From positions 62,001 through 126,000 of the forward strand of contig JAUZRQ010000009.1 of NCBI GenBank assembly GCA_030950365.1: 64,000 nucleotides of DNA. Reading direction: 5' to 3'. The position numbers and the translations under genes were made by a program. Below the pieces are notes generated by a model. That model worked only from the letters and a program-made list of their open reading frames with translations. It did not search any database and was not told the DNA's origin. This document shows positions 37,178 to 45,211 of the stretch, piece after piece. Position 1 is the first letter of the stretch. Every line of letters begins with the position of its first letter. The DNA comes from Candidatus Zhuqueibacterota bacterium. Lineage in GTDB: Bacteria > Zhuqueibacterota > Zhuqueibacteria > Zhuqueibacterales > Geothermadaptataceae.

Positions 37178-38644
37178 ATGGCTCAAATGTTCATCAACGG
37201 CGAATGGACCGACGCCGTATCCGGTGAGGTCTATGAAGTCCGTAATCCGGCCAATGGTGAGGTGGTGGACACCGCCCCCCTGGCTGGCGAAGCCGATGTC
37301 GAGAAGGCTGTAGCCGCAGCCAAAGCGGCCTTCCCCCTCTGGGCGAAAACCCCCGCCGACGAACGCGCAAAAATCCTGCGCAAGGGCATTGAGCTCATTG
37401 AAGCCCATGCCAAAGAGATTCAGACGCTGCTGAGCGCCGAACAGGGCAAGCCGGTCTTCGAAGCCGCCGGCGAGCTCCATCATCTTTTGCACGGCCTCGA
37501 ATTTTATGCGGGCCTGGCCAGCAAAATTCGCGGCGTGCAGACCCCCCTTCCCCCCACCCTTGGCAAAAACGTGTATGGCATGATCCTGCGCCGGCCGGTG
37601 GGTGTCAGCGTCGGGATCGTCCCGTGGAACTTCCCCCTCACCCTCATGGGCACCAAAGTCGGCCCGGCCCTGATCGCCGGGTGTCCCATTATCATCAAGC
37701 CGGCATCAACCACCCCTCTGGCCACATTGAAAATCATCGGTCTGCTCAACGAAGCCGGGCTGCCGCCGGGCGTTTTGAGCGGCGTGACCGGCCGCGGCAG
37801 TCAGGTGGGCGAAAAGCTGATTTCGCATCCCGATGTGCGGCGCGTGGCCCTTACCGGCAGCAGCGATACCGGCCGCCGGGTCATGGAAATCGCCGGTCCG
37901 GATTTCAAGCGCATCACTCTGGAGCTGGGCGGCTCGGATCCGATGATCGTCTGCCCCGACGCGGACATCCGCAAGGCCATCAATGGTGCGATGATCGGCC
38001 GTTTCTGGAACGCCGGCCAGGCCTGTCTGGCGGTGAAGCGGTTGTATCTGTTCGAAGAAATTTACGACGAGTTCATGGACGGCCTGCTGAAAAAAGTCGC
38101 CAACTACCAGCTCGGCGATCCGGCCACGCGGCCCGAAAAGCCGTTCATCCGCATGGGCCCGCTGCACACGGCCTATCAGCGGGAAGAAGTCGAGATGCAA
38201 CTCGAAGACGCCGTGGAAAAAGGCGCAAAGGTGCTCATCGGTGGCAAACGGCCGGACGATGCGGCGCTGGCCAACGGCTTTTTCTTCGAACCCACTGTGG
38301 TGGTGGATGTGCCGGAAGACAGCAAGCTGGTCACCGAAGAAGTCTTCGGCCCGGTGTTGCCGGTCTGGAAGGTGAAGTCACTGGAAGAAGCCATCGAAAA
38401 GGCCAACCAGAGCCGCTGGGGGCTGGGATCGTCGATCTGGACCAAAAACCTGGTCTGGGCCAACCGCGCCATTCAGGAGATCGAAGCCGGCATGACCTGG
38501 GTCAACCAGATTCACTACGGCTACGACGAGCTGCCGTTCGGGGGCGTCAAAGCGTCTGGAATCGGCCACGAGCACGGCCCGGAAGCCGTGGATTACTATC
38601 TCGAAAACAAGAGCGCGGTCATCGGCGGCCTGGATTGGGAATAG
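37178..38644 (+). CDS. Aldehyde dehydrogenase (first in phenylacetyl-CoA cluster)
   Basis: 488 aa, one complete ALDH domain. VGIVPWNFPLTLMGTKVGPALIAGC and KPASTTPLATL bind NAD(P); ITLELGGSDPMIV holds the general-base Glu and NAGQACLAVKR holds the catalytic Cys (~285). EEVFGPVLPV and the C-terminal WVNQIHYGYDELPFGGVKASGIGHEHG complete the fold. In the phenylacetate pathway the PaaZ dehydrogenase domain oxidises an open-chain semialdehyde; this enzyme could replace that half, since no fused PaaZ is present. That role is inferred from position alone. A close paralogue lies at 47460. Confidence 0.9.
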   Translation: MAQMFINGEWTDAVSGEVYEVRNPANGEVVDTAPLAGEADVEKAVAAAKAAFPLWAKTPADERAKILRKGIELIEAHAKEIQTLLSAEQGKPVFEAAGELHHLLHGLEFYAGLASKIRGVQTPLPPTLGKNVYGMILRRPVGVSVGIVPWNFPLTLMGTKVGPALIAGCPIIIKPASTTPLATLKIIGLLNEAGLPPGVLSGVTGRGSQVGEKLISHPDVRRVALTGSSDTGRRVMEIAGPDFKRITLELGGSDPMIVCPDADIRKAINGAMIGRFWNAGQACLAVKRLYLFEEIYDEFMDGLLKKVANYQLGDPATRPEKPFIRMGPLHTAYQREEVEMQLEDAVEKGAKVLIGGKRPDDAALANGFFFEPTVVVDVPEDSKLVTEEVFGPVLPVWKVKSLEEAIEKANQSRWGLGSSIWTKNLVWANRAIQEIEAGMTWVNQIHYGYDELPFGGVKASGIGHEHGPEAVDYYLENKSAVIGGLDWE

Positions 38645-38695
38645 ACGCAATCGACATCACATTCATTCATTCATTTCAACAGGAGGAAAATCTCA

Positions 38696-39478
38696 ATGGC
38701 TGATGCCGTTGTCACGTACAGTCGAACCGAATCCATTGGATACATCACCCTCAATCGCCCACCAGCCAACAGTTACGAAATCGGCTTCATGCGCGATCTG
38801 GATGCTGCCATCGATGCGGCCAATGCCGATGCCGAAGCCAAAGCCGTGATTGTGAAAAGCGCGCTGGACAAGTTTTTCTCCGCCGGCGCGGATATTAAGG
38901 CGTTCATGGCCAACAGCACGCCGCAAAACATGGAAATGGTGCAGGTGGCACATGACGCGCTGCGGAAAATAGCCACCAGTTCTAAAATTTTCATCGCGGC
39001 CATCAACGGCCACGCGCTGGGCGGCGGCATGGAAATCGCCCTCGCCTGCGATTTGCGCTTTGCCGCCGAGGGGAATTACCGCCTCGGCCTGCCGGAAGCC
39101 ACCCTGGGGCTTTTGCCCGGCAACGGCGGCACCCAGCGGTTGCCGCGGCTGATCGGAATCAACAAAGCGCTGGAGCTGATGATTACCGGCGAAACGCTGG
39201 TACCGCAGCAGGCGCTGGAGCTGGGCATGGTCAACAGGCTCTTTGCGGCGGAGTCCCTTCTGGAAGAAACCGAGAAGTACGCGCAGCGACTGGCCTCCGG
39301 CGCGACCATGGCGGTGGCCTACATCAAGCGCGCGGTGTACGAAGGCATCGAAAAGCCGCTGGATGAGGCGCTGGCGCTGGAACGCGAACTGATTGAACCG
39401 CTGTTCAATTCCGCCGACGCCCAGGAAGGCATCGCCGCGTTTGTGGAAAAGCGCAAGCCGAATTTTCAAGGAAAATAA
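38696..39478 (+). CDS. Enoyl-CoA hydratase/isomerase, hydratase type
   Basis: 260 aa, full-length crotonase. The oxyanion-hole and catalytic features are visible: FFSAGADIKAFM, AINGHALGGGMEIALACDLRFAAEG and LPEATLGLLPGNGGTQRLPRL. Both catalytic glutamates of a true hydratase appear (the E of GGMEIAL and of LPEATLG). Probably a beta-oxidation-like step on the ring-opened CoA ester. AGGAGGAAA precedes the ATG. A 262-base gap full of repeat units separates it from paaA. Confidence 0.9.
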   Translation: MADAVVTYSRTESIGYITLNRPPANSYEIGFMRDLDAAIDAANADAEAKAVIVKSALDKFFSAGADIKAFMANSTPQNMEMVQVAHDALRKIATSSKIFIAAINGHALGGGMEIALACDLRFAAEGNYRLGLPEATLGLLPGNGGTQRLPRLIGINKALELMITGETLVPQQALELGMVNRLFAAESLLEETEKYAQRLASGATMAVAYIKRAVYEGIEKPLDEALALERELIEPLFNSADAQEGIAAFVEKRKPNFQGK

Positions 39479-39490
39479 TTTTTCCATTTT

Positions 39491-39712
39491 CTCCCTGAGG
39501 CGCTGAGGCCGCGGAGACGTTTTTGAGTTCATTCGCTGTCCACTTATTTTATTATTGAAATCGTCGTGGCGGATCATTCGGTGTTCGGCGGCCACCGTCT
39601 GGCGGCTGTTGAAAGCCGAAAACGTAGCCTGTGATTTAAGGCAAATGGCAACTCGTGCTGGCAATAAGCCAGGAAAGCCTTCTCTCTGCACGCCCTGCGC
39701 CTCTGCGAGAAC
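39491..39712. repeat. Dispersed repeat units in front of paaA
   Basis: CTCCCTGAGGCGCTGAGGCCG (39491-39511) and CGCCCTGCGCCTCTGCGAGA (39691-39710) are inverted variants of the GCAGAGGCGC unit, set 220 bases apart as at 10259-10409. They interrupt an otherwise tightly packed gene cluster. Confidence 0.45.
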
Positions 39713-39740
39713 CCCAATTCAAAACACGCGGAGAATTGCT

Positions 39741-40685
39741 ATGGCGCTTGTAACCGAAGAAGCCTTAAAACAGCGGCTTGCCGAGGGCAAGCTGGTCGAG
39801 ACCAAAGAGCAGATGAGCCCGCGGTACCTCGAGGGCATCATCCGGATTCTAACGGTCTCGGCGGACACGGAGCTCATCAGCGCTCCGGCCTATTACCTCG
39901 CCGCGCAGGACGCCCCCAACATCAACGCCTTTGTCTCAGCCATGGGCATCATTCAGGATGAACTCGGCCATGCCCACATCGCCTACCGTATTCTAGAAGA
40001 CCTCGGCGTCGATAAAAACAAGCTCATTTACGAACGCAAACCGGAAGAGTTCAAATATCCGTACGCGTTCGATGTGCCGCTGGAGACCTGGGTGGAGCTG
40101 GTCGTGGCCAATGCGTTTTACGACCGCGCCGGCTTTGTGCTGCTGGGCGATGTGTTCAAGCACGGCAAGTTCGGCCCCTGGAAGCGCGCGCTGGCCAAGG
40201 TAGATAAAGAAGAAAACTTCCACCTGCGGCACGGTGAGATGTGGATGCGCAAACTCGTGCTGCAGCCCGACGGTCGCGAAAAGCTGCAGCGCGCCGTGGA
40301 TTGGATGTTCCCGCTTACCGTGGAATGGTTCGGCCTGCCGGACAATTTAAAACGACATACCGAACAAATCGAATATGGCTTCAAGGGCAGCAGTAACGAC
40401 GAGCTGCGACAACAATGGCTGAGCACCGCCGTTCCGCTGTGCGAGGAACTCGGCCTCGAAGTGCCGGCGCATTACGATGCCAGCACTGGCAAGTACGTGC
40501 TGGACTTTCCGTTCCCCTCCCGCTTTGTGGCCGAAGAAAAGCGCTGGCTATTTGAAGAGGGCCCGATTAGCTGGGATGAAGTGCTCGAACGCTGGAAAGC
40601 GCGCGGTCCGAAAAACAAGGAATTCGTCGAATCGGTGCAGCGCGGCTACCGCGATTTTCTGCAAACGGAGAAACTGGCATCGTGA
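39741..40685 (+). CDS. paaA: 1,2-phenylacetyl-CoA epoxidase, catalytic subunit A
   Basis: 314 aa from ATG 39741 (GGAG eight bases upstream); the frame is open a further 62 codons into a repeat. PaaA holds the diiron site that epoxidises the phenylacetyl-CoA ring with O2. Carboxylate-bridged diiron motifs are visible: the first E in VSADTELISAP, ExxH in IIQDELGHAHIAY (~75), the E of NAFYDRAG region, and ExxH in VDKEENFHLRHGEMW (~160). Length agrees with E. coli PaaA (~309 aa). Overlaps the next gene by four bases. Confidence 0.95.
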   Translation: MALVTEEALKQRLAEGKLVETKEQMSPRYLEGIIRILTVSADTELISAPAYYLAAQDAPNINAFVSAMGIIQDELGHAHIAYRILEDLGVDKNKLIYERKPEEFKYPYAFDVPLETWVELVVANAFYDRAGFVLLGDVFKHGKFGPWKRALAKVDKEENFHLRHGEMWMRKLVLQPDGREKLQRAVDWMFPLTVEWFGLPDNLKRHTEQIEYGFKGSSNDELRQQWLSTAVPLCEELGLEVPAHYDASTGKYVLDFPFPSRFVAEEKRWLFEEGPISWDEVLERWKARGPKNKEFVESVQRGYRDFLQTEKLAS

Positions 40686-41053
40686 AAAAATTGCCGGTCA
40701 TCCAACAACCGCCGCCACCGGATTTCGATGTGCAATCCACGTCCGAGCCCGAACGCTCGCTGTGGCAGGCGCTGAAAACCGTACTGGACCCCGAGTACCC
40801 CATCAGCGTGGTGGATATGGGGCTGATTTACGGCCTTGAAAAGCACGACGGCGAGGTGCGGGTTAAGCTGACCTTCACCGCCATGGGCTGTCCATGCATG
40901 GAGATGATCATCGACGACATCCGCACCTGCTTGAAAAAGCAGCCCGGCATTGAAACCGTTCACATCGAAATCGTCTGGGATCCGCCCTGGACGCGGGCGC
41001 GCTTGTCTCAGGCGGCTATCGAACAATTCAGACAATGGGGCATTACCGTATGA
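40682..41053 (+). CDS. paaD: PaaD-like MIP18/DUF59 domain protein (N-terminal half of PaaD)
   Basis: 123 aa from GTG 40682, overlapping the paaA stop. LWQALKTVLDPEYPISVVDMGLIYGLEKHDGEVRVKLTFTAMGCPCMEMIIDDIRTCL is the MIP18 (DUF59) domain with its CPxxE-type motif CPCMEM; IVWDPPWTRARLSQAA closes it. The E. coli PaaD has this domain followed by a C-terminal zinc ribbon in one chain. Here the chain stops after the first domain, and a separate gene at 42220 encodes the zinc ribbon. Probably helps mature the PaaABC oxygenase. Stop overlaps the paaB start. Confidence 0.9.
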   Translation: MKKLPVIQQPPPPDFDVQSTSEPERSLWQALKTVLDPEYPISVVDMGLIYGLEKHDGEVRVKLTFTAMGCPCMEMIIDDIRTCLKKQPGIETVHIEIVWDPPWTRARLSQAAIEQFRQWGITV

Positions 41054-41262
41054 GTGACACCAATACCACTCCCGCCGGTGAAGTGTACGAAGTCTTCGCG
41101 CGGATCAAAAAAGACGATCCGCACCGGCACATCGGCAGCGTCATTGCGCCGGAAGCCGAACTGGCGAAAATGTATGCGTTTACATTGTATAATGAATGGA
41201 ATTGGGACCACATGTTCATTATCAGGCGCAGCGATATTCACACCCTGATTGCACCCAAATAA
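41050..41262 (+). CDS. paaB: 1,2-phenylacetyl-CoA epoxidase subunit B
   Basis: 70 aa from ATG 41050, overlapping the paaD stop as ATGA. EVYEVFARIKKDDPHRHIGSVIAPEAELAKMYAF and the later FIIRRSDIHTL match PaaB (Y-x-V-F-x-R and HRHxGS near the N-terminus). The E. coli protein is ~95 aa, so this copy is short at the C-terminus. PaaB bridges PaaAC units in the epoxidase. A second, more divergent PaaB-like protein is encoded 14 bases downstream. Confidence 0.88.
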   Translation: MSDTNTTPAGEVYEVFARIKKDDPHRHIGSVIAPEAELAKMYAFTLYNEWNWDHMFIIRRSDIHTLIAPK

Positions 41263-41276
41263 TCCGGGAACCGATC

Positions 41277-41471
41277 ATGAAAACGTATCACATTTTCGGC
41301 CGCAAGGCCTACGCCGAGCCGCTGACGTTCGTTCAGCAAATTCAGGCAGAAACGGAAAAGGACCTCGATCAGGCAGTGGATGCGCTGAAACGGGAACCGG
41401 ACTGGGTGGAGCTGGTCGCCATTGCCGAATCGGACATGATCGAGGTTCTATTTGAAGGAGCGGAAGCATGA
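41277..41471 (+). CDS. Small PaaB-like protein
   Basis: 64 aa from ATG 41277. The plan repeats PaaB: YHIFGRKAYAEPL at the start (Y-x-x-F-x-R), AETEKDLDQAV in the middle, and VELVAIAESDMIEVL near the end, aligned with FIIRRSDIHTL. Overall identity is low. It lies between paaB and paaC and overlaps paaC at its stop (ATGA), so it is translated with the epoxidase genes. It may be a second bridging subunit or a PaaB paralogue that replaces the missing C-terminal part of PaaB. Confidence 0.75.
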   Translation: MKTYHIFGRKAYAEPLTFVQQIQAETEKDLDQAVDALKREPDWVELVAIAESDMIEVLFEGAEA

Positions 41472-42223
41472 CAGCCATCGCGAAGAAAGCATTTCAATCG
41501 ATTCAGGAATTGGACAAAAAAACGTCCTCTGCCCTGCTGCAGTTTGGCCTGAGTCTCGCCGATACCAAGCATTTTCTCGGCCGCCGGATTTCCGAGTGGG
41601 TCACCGGTGCTCCAACCATGGAGGCCTCGGTGGCGGCGGCCAACATCACGCAGGACGAGCTGGGACACGCGCGCAGTCTGTTCGCCATGCTGCGCGATTT
41701 CCCGGGCGCTCCCGATGAATTGAAAAACGAAACCGAGTTTGCTCGCAAACGCCACTTCGCGCCGTCCATCCTCGACACCTCATTCGCTTCCTGGTTCGAG
41801 GTGATCGCCGCGCTGTTTTTGATCGACCGGGCATTGACGCAAATTTTCCGAAGCGGCAGGCAATCCACCTACTATCCGCTCAGGCAGCGCATCGCTAAAA
41901 TTTTGCAAGAAGAACGCTTTCACGTGATCTACGCTGATGGCTGGGTGAAAACCATTGCCGCGCGCACCGATGGTGCTTCCGCGAAATTGCAGCAGGCCAT
42001 CGACCGGTTCTGGCCTGTGTGTGTGGATTGGTTCGGGCCGCACACGCAGTCAGACTTTGCGCCACTGCTGGAAGCCGGCATTTTCGCCGAAGAACCGGCC
42101 GCCTGCTTTGAGCAGTGGCGGAACGCCGTCAGCGAGGTGCTGCACGCCAATGGCCTGCACGTGCCGGATTACGCTCCGGACTGGCAGCAATGGCAGGCAG
42201 AGCGGCGCGAGGTGCGGCCGTGA
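41468..42223 (+). CDS. paaC: 1,2-phenylacetyl-CoA epoxidase, structural subunit C
   Basis: 251 aa, matching PaaC length (~248). FGLSLADTKHFLGRRISEWVTGAPTMEASVAAANITQDELGHARSLFAML is the N-terminal ferritin-like half; ILQEERFHVIYADGWVKTI is the second. Both ExxH pairs (DELGH and EERFH) are present, whereas in the E. coli PaaC that I recall the first is lost. PaaC normally serves as the structural, non-catalytic partner of PaaA. Its stop overlaps the GTG of the next gene. Confidence 0.9.
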   Translation: MTAIAKKAFQSIQELDKKTSSALLQFGLSLADTKHFLGRRISEWVTGAPTMEASVAAANITQDELGHARSLFAMLRDFPGAPDELKNETEFARKRHFAPSILDTSFASWFEVIAALFLIDRALTQIFRSGRQSTYYPLRQRIAKILQEERFHVIYADGWVKTIAARTDGASAKLQQAIDRFWPVCVDWFGPHTQSDFAPLLEAGIFAEEPAACFEQWRNAVSEVLHANGLHVPDYAPDWQQWQAERREVRP

Positions 42224-42426
42224 GCCAACCACAAAAGCCCAACGGAGCGTCCGATTCGGCTCGTCCGTCCTGCGCTTATTGCGGATCCACCGATACCGAG
42301 TTAATTTCCCTGTTTGGACAGACCCTGATGGGATCGCAGTATTACTGCAAAACCTGCCACACGGTTTTCGAAGCCGTGCGCTGGACGGATTCGCTGGATC
42401 ACGATGAAAATGGAGAGCCAAGATGA
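42220..42426 (+). CDS. PaaD C-terminal zinc-ribbon protein as a separate gene
   Basis: 68 aa from GTG 42220, overlapping the paaC stop. CAYCGSTDTELISLFGQTLMGSQYYCKTCHTVFEAVR has two C-x-x-C pairs and the F-G-x-T-x-x-x-x-x-Y pattern of the C-terminal part of PaaD. The family protein normally joins this ribbon to the DUF59 domain, which here is encoded three genes upstream at 40682. The frame runs on upstream inside paaC without a start, so the short start is preferred. Stop overlaps the next crotonase start. Confidence 0.88.
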   Translation: MSQPQKPNGASDSARPSCAYCGSTDTELISLFGQTLMGSQYYCKTCHTVFEAVRWTDSLDHDENGEPR

Positions 42427-43205
42427 CGTTCCAGACGCTTCAATTCGAAGTCAAAAACCAGATCGCCACGATCACGCTGAACCGCCCGGATGTGCTCAAC
42501 GCGGTCAACATGGATATGCGGCAGGAGCTGCTGCAACTGACCGACCGGCTGTTTTTCGATGACGACATCCGCGTGATTGTTTTCACCGGCGCCGGGCGGG
42601 CGTTTTCCGCCGGCGCGGACATCGGCCATTTTGAAAACGACTGGCACGGGCCGCGATTCCGCGCCTTCAGCCGCAAAATGGCCAGCTTTTTCGACGATAT
42701 CGAAGCGGTGGAAAAGCCAGTGATCGCAGCCATCAATGGGCCGGCCACCGGCATGGGCCTCGATCTGGCCCTCGCCTGCGATATCCGCTTTGCCGCAGAA
42801 GAGGCAACGCTCGGCTTTCGCCAGAACGCCATCGGCCTGATTCCCAGTCTGGGAGGCTGCGTGCGGTTCGTACGGCTGATCGGCCTCGGCCGCGCCAAAG
42901 AGTACATTTTCACCGGTAAAATGCTGACCGCCGAAGAGGCGCAGCGCATCGGGCTGGTCAACCGCCTGTATCCCGGCGAGACCCTGCTGGAAGAGACGCA
43001 CCGGTTTGCCGAGAAGCTACTCGATAAAGCGCCGCAATCGCTGGGACTGGCCAAGCGGCTGTTGAACACGGTGGTAGATATCGACCATTATTCCGGAATC
43101 ATTCTCGAAGACCTGGCACAGAGCATTCTCATGAACACGGAAGATCACCGCGAGGGGCTGCAGGCCTTTCGCGAGAAACGCAAACCCCGATTCAAAGGAC
43201 GATGA
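42423..43205 (+). CDS. Crotonase-family protein without both hydratase glutamates
   Basis: 260 aa. Crotonase fold: AFSAGADIGHFE (oxyanion loop), AINGPATGMGLDLALACDIRFAAEE and FRQNAIGLIPSLGG. At the two catalytic positions this copy has Asp (GLDLAL) and Gln/Asn (FRQNAIG) instead of Glu, so it is unlikely to be a plain hydratase. PaaG, the ring-1,2-epoxyphenylacetyl-CoA isomerase, is the crotonase expected at this place in the pathway; its catalytic Asp is in a different motif, so equivalence is not proven. Overlaps both neighbours by four bases. Confidence 0.85.
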   Translation: MTFQTLQFEVKNQIATITLNRPDVLNAVNMDMRQELLQLTDRLFFDDDIRVIVFTGAGRAFSAGADIGHFENDWHGPRFRAFSRKMASFFDDIEAVEKPVIAAINGPATGMGLDLALACDIRFAAEEATLGFRQNAIGLIPSLGGCVRFVRLIGLGRAKEYIFTGKMLTAEEAQRIGLVNRLYPGETLLEETHRFAEKLLDKAPQSLGLAKRLLNTVVDIDHYSGIILEDLAQSILMNTEDHREGLQAFREKRKPRFKGR

Positions 43206-44749
43206 ACATCCCCGATATTCGCACGGTCACCGTTATCGGTGCCGGCACCATGGGCTCCGGCATTGCCCTCACCGCACTGCGCGCCGGGTTTGAGGTTCGG
43301 TTATACGACATCAGCCAGGCTATGCTCAGCCGTGCGTCGGAGTATATCCAACATCATCTGCAGCGCAAAAATCAAGAGGACCGCTTTGCGGCGCTGAGCC
43401 TGATCGATAAGTTGGAAGCGTTTTCAGGCTCGGATGTGGTGATCGAGGCTGCGCCGGAGAAACTGGATATAAAAAAAACGCTTTTTCGCGATATTTCGGA
43501 GATTTGTCCCCCACCCGCCTTGCTGGTAAGCAACACCAGCACCCTTCCCATCACCCTGCTGGCGGCCTCGGCGGAAGCGCCGGAGCGCGTCGGCGGGATG
43601 CATTTTTTCAATCCCGCGCCGGTTTTGCCGCTGGTGGAAGTCATCCGCGCGGTGCAAACCTCGGAAACGGCCTTTCAGCGCATGCTGGGTTTTGCGCGGT
43701 CCCTCGGCAAAACCCCGGTGGCGGTCAATGACACGCCGGGATTTATCGTGAACCGGGTGGCGCGGCCGTTTTACGGGGAGGCGCTGAAGCTGCTCGCCGA
43801 AGGCGCGGCATCGCACAGCGATATCGACGCGATTATGGAAGGCATCGGTTTCCGCATGGGACCATTCCGGCTGATGGACCTCATCGGCATCGATATCAAT
43901 TTCACCGCCATGAAATCGATGTACGAGCAGACCTTCTTTGAGCCCCGCTACCGTCCGAGTTTGATTCAGCAGCAGAAAATCCATGCCGGCCACCTGGGCC
44001 GCAAAACCGGCCGCGGATTCTATAATTATGCAGAGACGGATGATGTTGCCGAACCGCCGCAGGATTCCACCGAAACACCTGCTTTCAGCGGAAAAGTGCT
44101 CTTGCTCGGCGAAGACTGGGCGCCGGATTTGCGGGCCAGCCTGCAAGCAGCGGGGATGAACGTAACCGGCGAACCGGCGGACGATGTGGCCGTCGCTATT
44201 GTTGCTGCATCCCATGAAAGAGATTTGCAAAAGCACGTTATTGTGTTGGATCAGCGCCTTTCAGAATGGACTCCTCTCCTTGTACAGTGCTATGACAAGC
44301 CGCTGTCCGAAATCGCATCATGGATGGAGCATCCGCAGCGGCTGGCCGGACTGGATGGCCTGTTTTTTGCAACCAGTTCCCGCCCCACCCTGGCGCGACA
44401 CGCGAAATGGAACCATGAACTCGAACCGTTGGTTGAAGCGTTCATGGCCGCGCTGCAAAAGCAACCGGTGTGGATTCAGGAAACGCCGGGACTGGTGGCG
44501 TCGCGCATTCTGTGTATGCTGATCAACGAAGCCGCTTTCGCCGCGCTGGAAAAGGTAGCCAATCCCGAGACCATTGATCTGGCCATGAAGCTTGGCGTGA
44601 ATTATCCGAAAGGCCTGTTCGAATGGGGCGCGGCGCTGGGCTATTCCCGCGTGCTGGCCATTTTGCAGCATTTGTATGACGAATACGGCGAGGACCGCTA
44701 CCGGCCGTGCGTTTATCTGAAACAACTCGTGCGCATGAAGAACGATTAA
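43202..44749 (+). CDS. 3-hydroxyacyl-CoA dehydrogenase, two-domain type
   Basis: 515 aa. The N-terminal Rossmann fold (VTVIGAGTMGSGIALTALRAGFEVRLYD), the catalytic His region MHFFNPAPVLPLVEVI and FIVNRVARPFYGEALKLLAEG are typical. Residues ~190-280 are the first C-terminal dehydrogenase domain; ~410-515 (ETPGLVASRILCMLINEAAFAALEKVA ... NYPKGLFEWG) form a second copy, with a divergent linker between (~290-400). The layout matches PaaH-type enzymes that oxidise the 3-hydroxyadipyl-CoA intermediate. Overlaps the preceding crotonase by four bases. Likely last gene of the core cluster. Confidence 0.9.
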   Translation: MNIPDIRTVTVIGAGTMGSGIALTALRAGFEVRLYDISQAMLSRASEYIQHHLQRKNQEDRFAALSLIDKLEAFSGSDVVIEAAPEKLDIKKTLFRDISEICPPPALLVSNTSTLPITLLAASAEAPERVGGMHFFNPAPVLPLVEVIRAVQTSETAFQRMLGFARSLGKTPVAVNDTPGFIVNRVARPFYGEALKLLAEGAASHSDIDAIMEGIGFRMGPFRLMDLIGIDINFTAMKSMYEQTFFEPRYRPSLIQQQKIHAGHLGRKTGRGFYNYAETDDVAEPPQDSTETPAFSGKVLLLGEDWAPDLRASLQAAGMNVTGEPADDVAVAIVAASHERDLQKHVIVLDQRLSEWTPLLVQCYDKPLSEIASWMEHPQRLAGLDGLFFATSSRPTLARHAKWNHELEPLVEAFMAALQKQPVWIQETPGLVASRILCMLINEAAFAALEKVANPETIDLAMKLGVNYPKGLFEWGAALGYSRVLAILQHLYDEYGEDRYRPCVYLKQLVRMKND

Positions 44750-44764
44750 ATAACGGAATATAGT

Positions 44765-45040
44765 TTATTCTCTCGCTGAGGTGCAGAACTCGCTGAGCAG
44801 AAAGTTGTTTTGTAAAAATTATTCTGCAAGTAGCGTCCTGTCATTCCGGCTTCCAGCGGCGACTGAATGGGAACCGCTGAAATGCCGAATTCTAATAGTT
44901 ACTGATTCTCTGATTTAAGCAAATAGATTCGAAAATTTAGCCGCTGATGCACGCGGATGAAACGCGGCTCATAAAGCATCTTCGCTTTGCGCTATAAAAA
45001 TTCTCTGCGAGCCCGGCGCCACTGCGAGAGAATAATAAAG
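44765..45040. repeat. Repeat-filled gap after the phenylacetyl-CoA cluster
   Basis: The 462-base gap 44750-45211 holds CTCGCTGAGGTGCAGAACTC (44772-44791) and CTGCGAGCCCGGCGCCACTG (45009-45028), both variants of the GCAGAGGCGC unit; GATGCACGCGGATGAAACGC (44945-44964), a relative of 7280; and TAATAGTTACT (44896-44906), one end of the MITE-like family. No gene recognised. Confidence 0.45.
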
Positions 45041-45211
45041 TCTCTGTGGAAGATCATAAAAGCCAACCATTCGAATTCCATATATGCCAGTTCAAAACGG
45101 CACACTGCGAGCTCCCGACTGTGCTTCAACGTTCCCCCGCGAAAACCGTCTATTGGTTAAACGGGGGGCAATGCGATTGAACCATGAGCCATCATGAAAC
45201 GGGAGGGAGAC

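Noticed and set aside
39555-39740. 62-codon upstream extension of paaA
   Set aside because: It runs through a dispersed repeat, shows no PaaA homology, and ATG 39741 has GGAG at proper distance.
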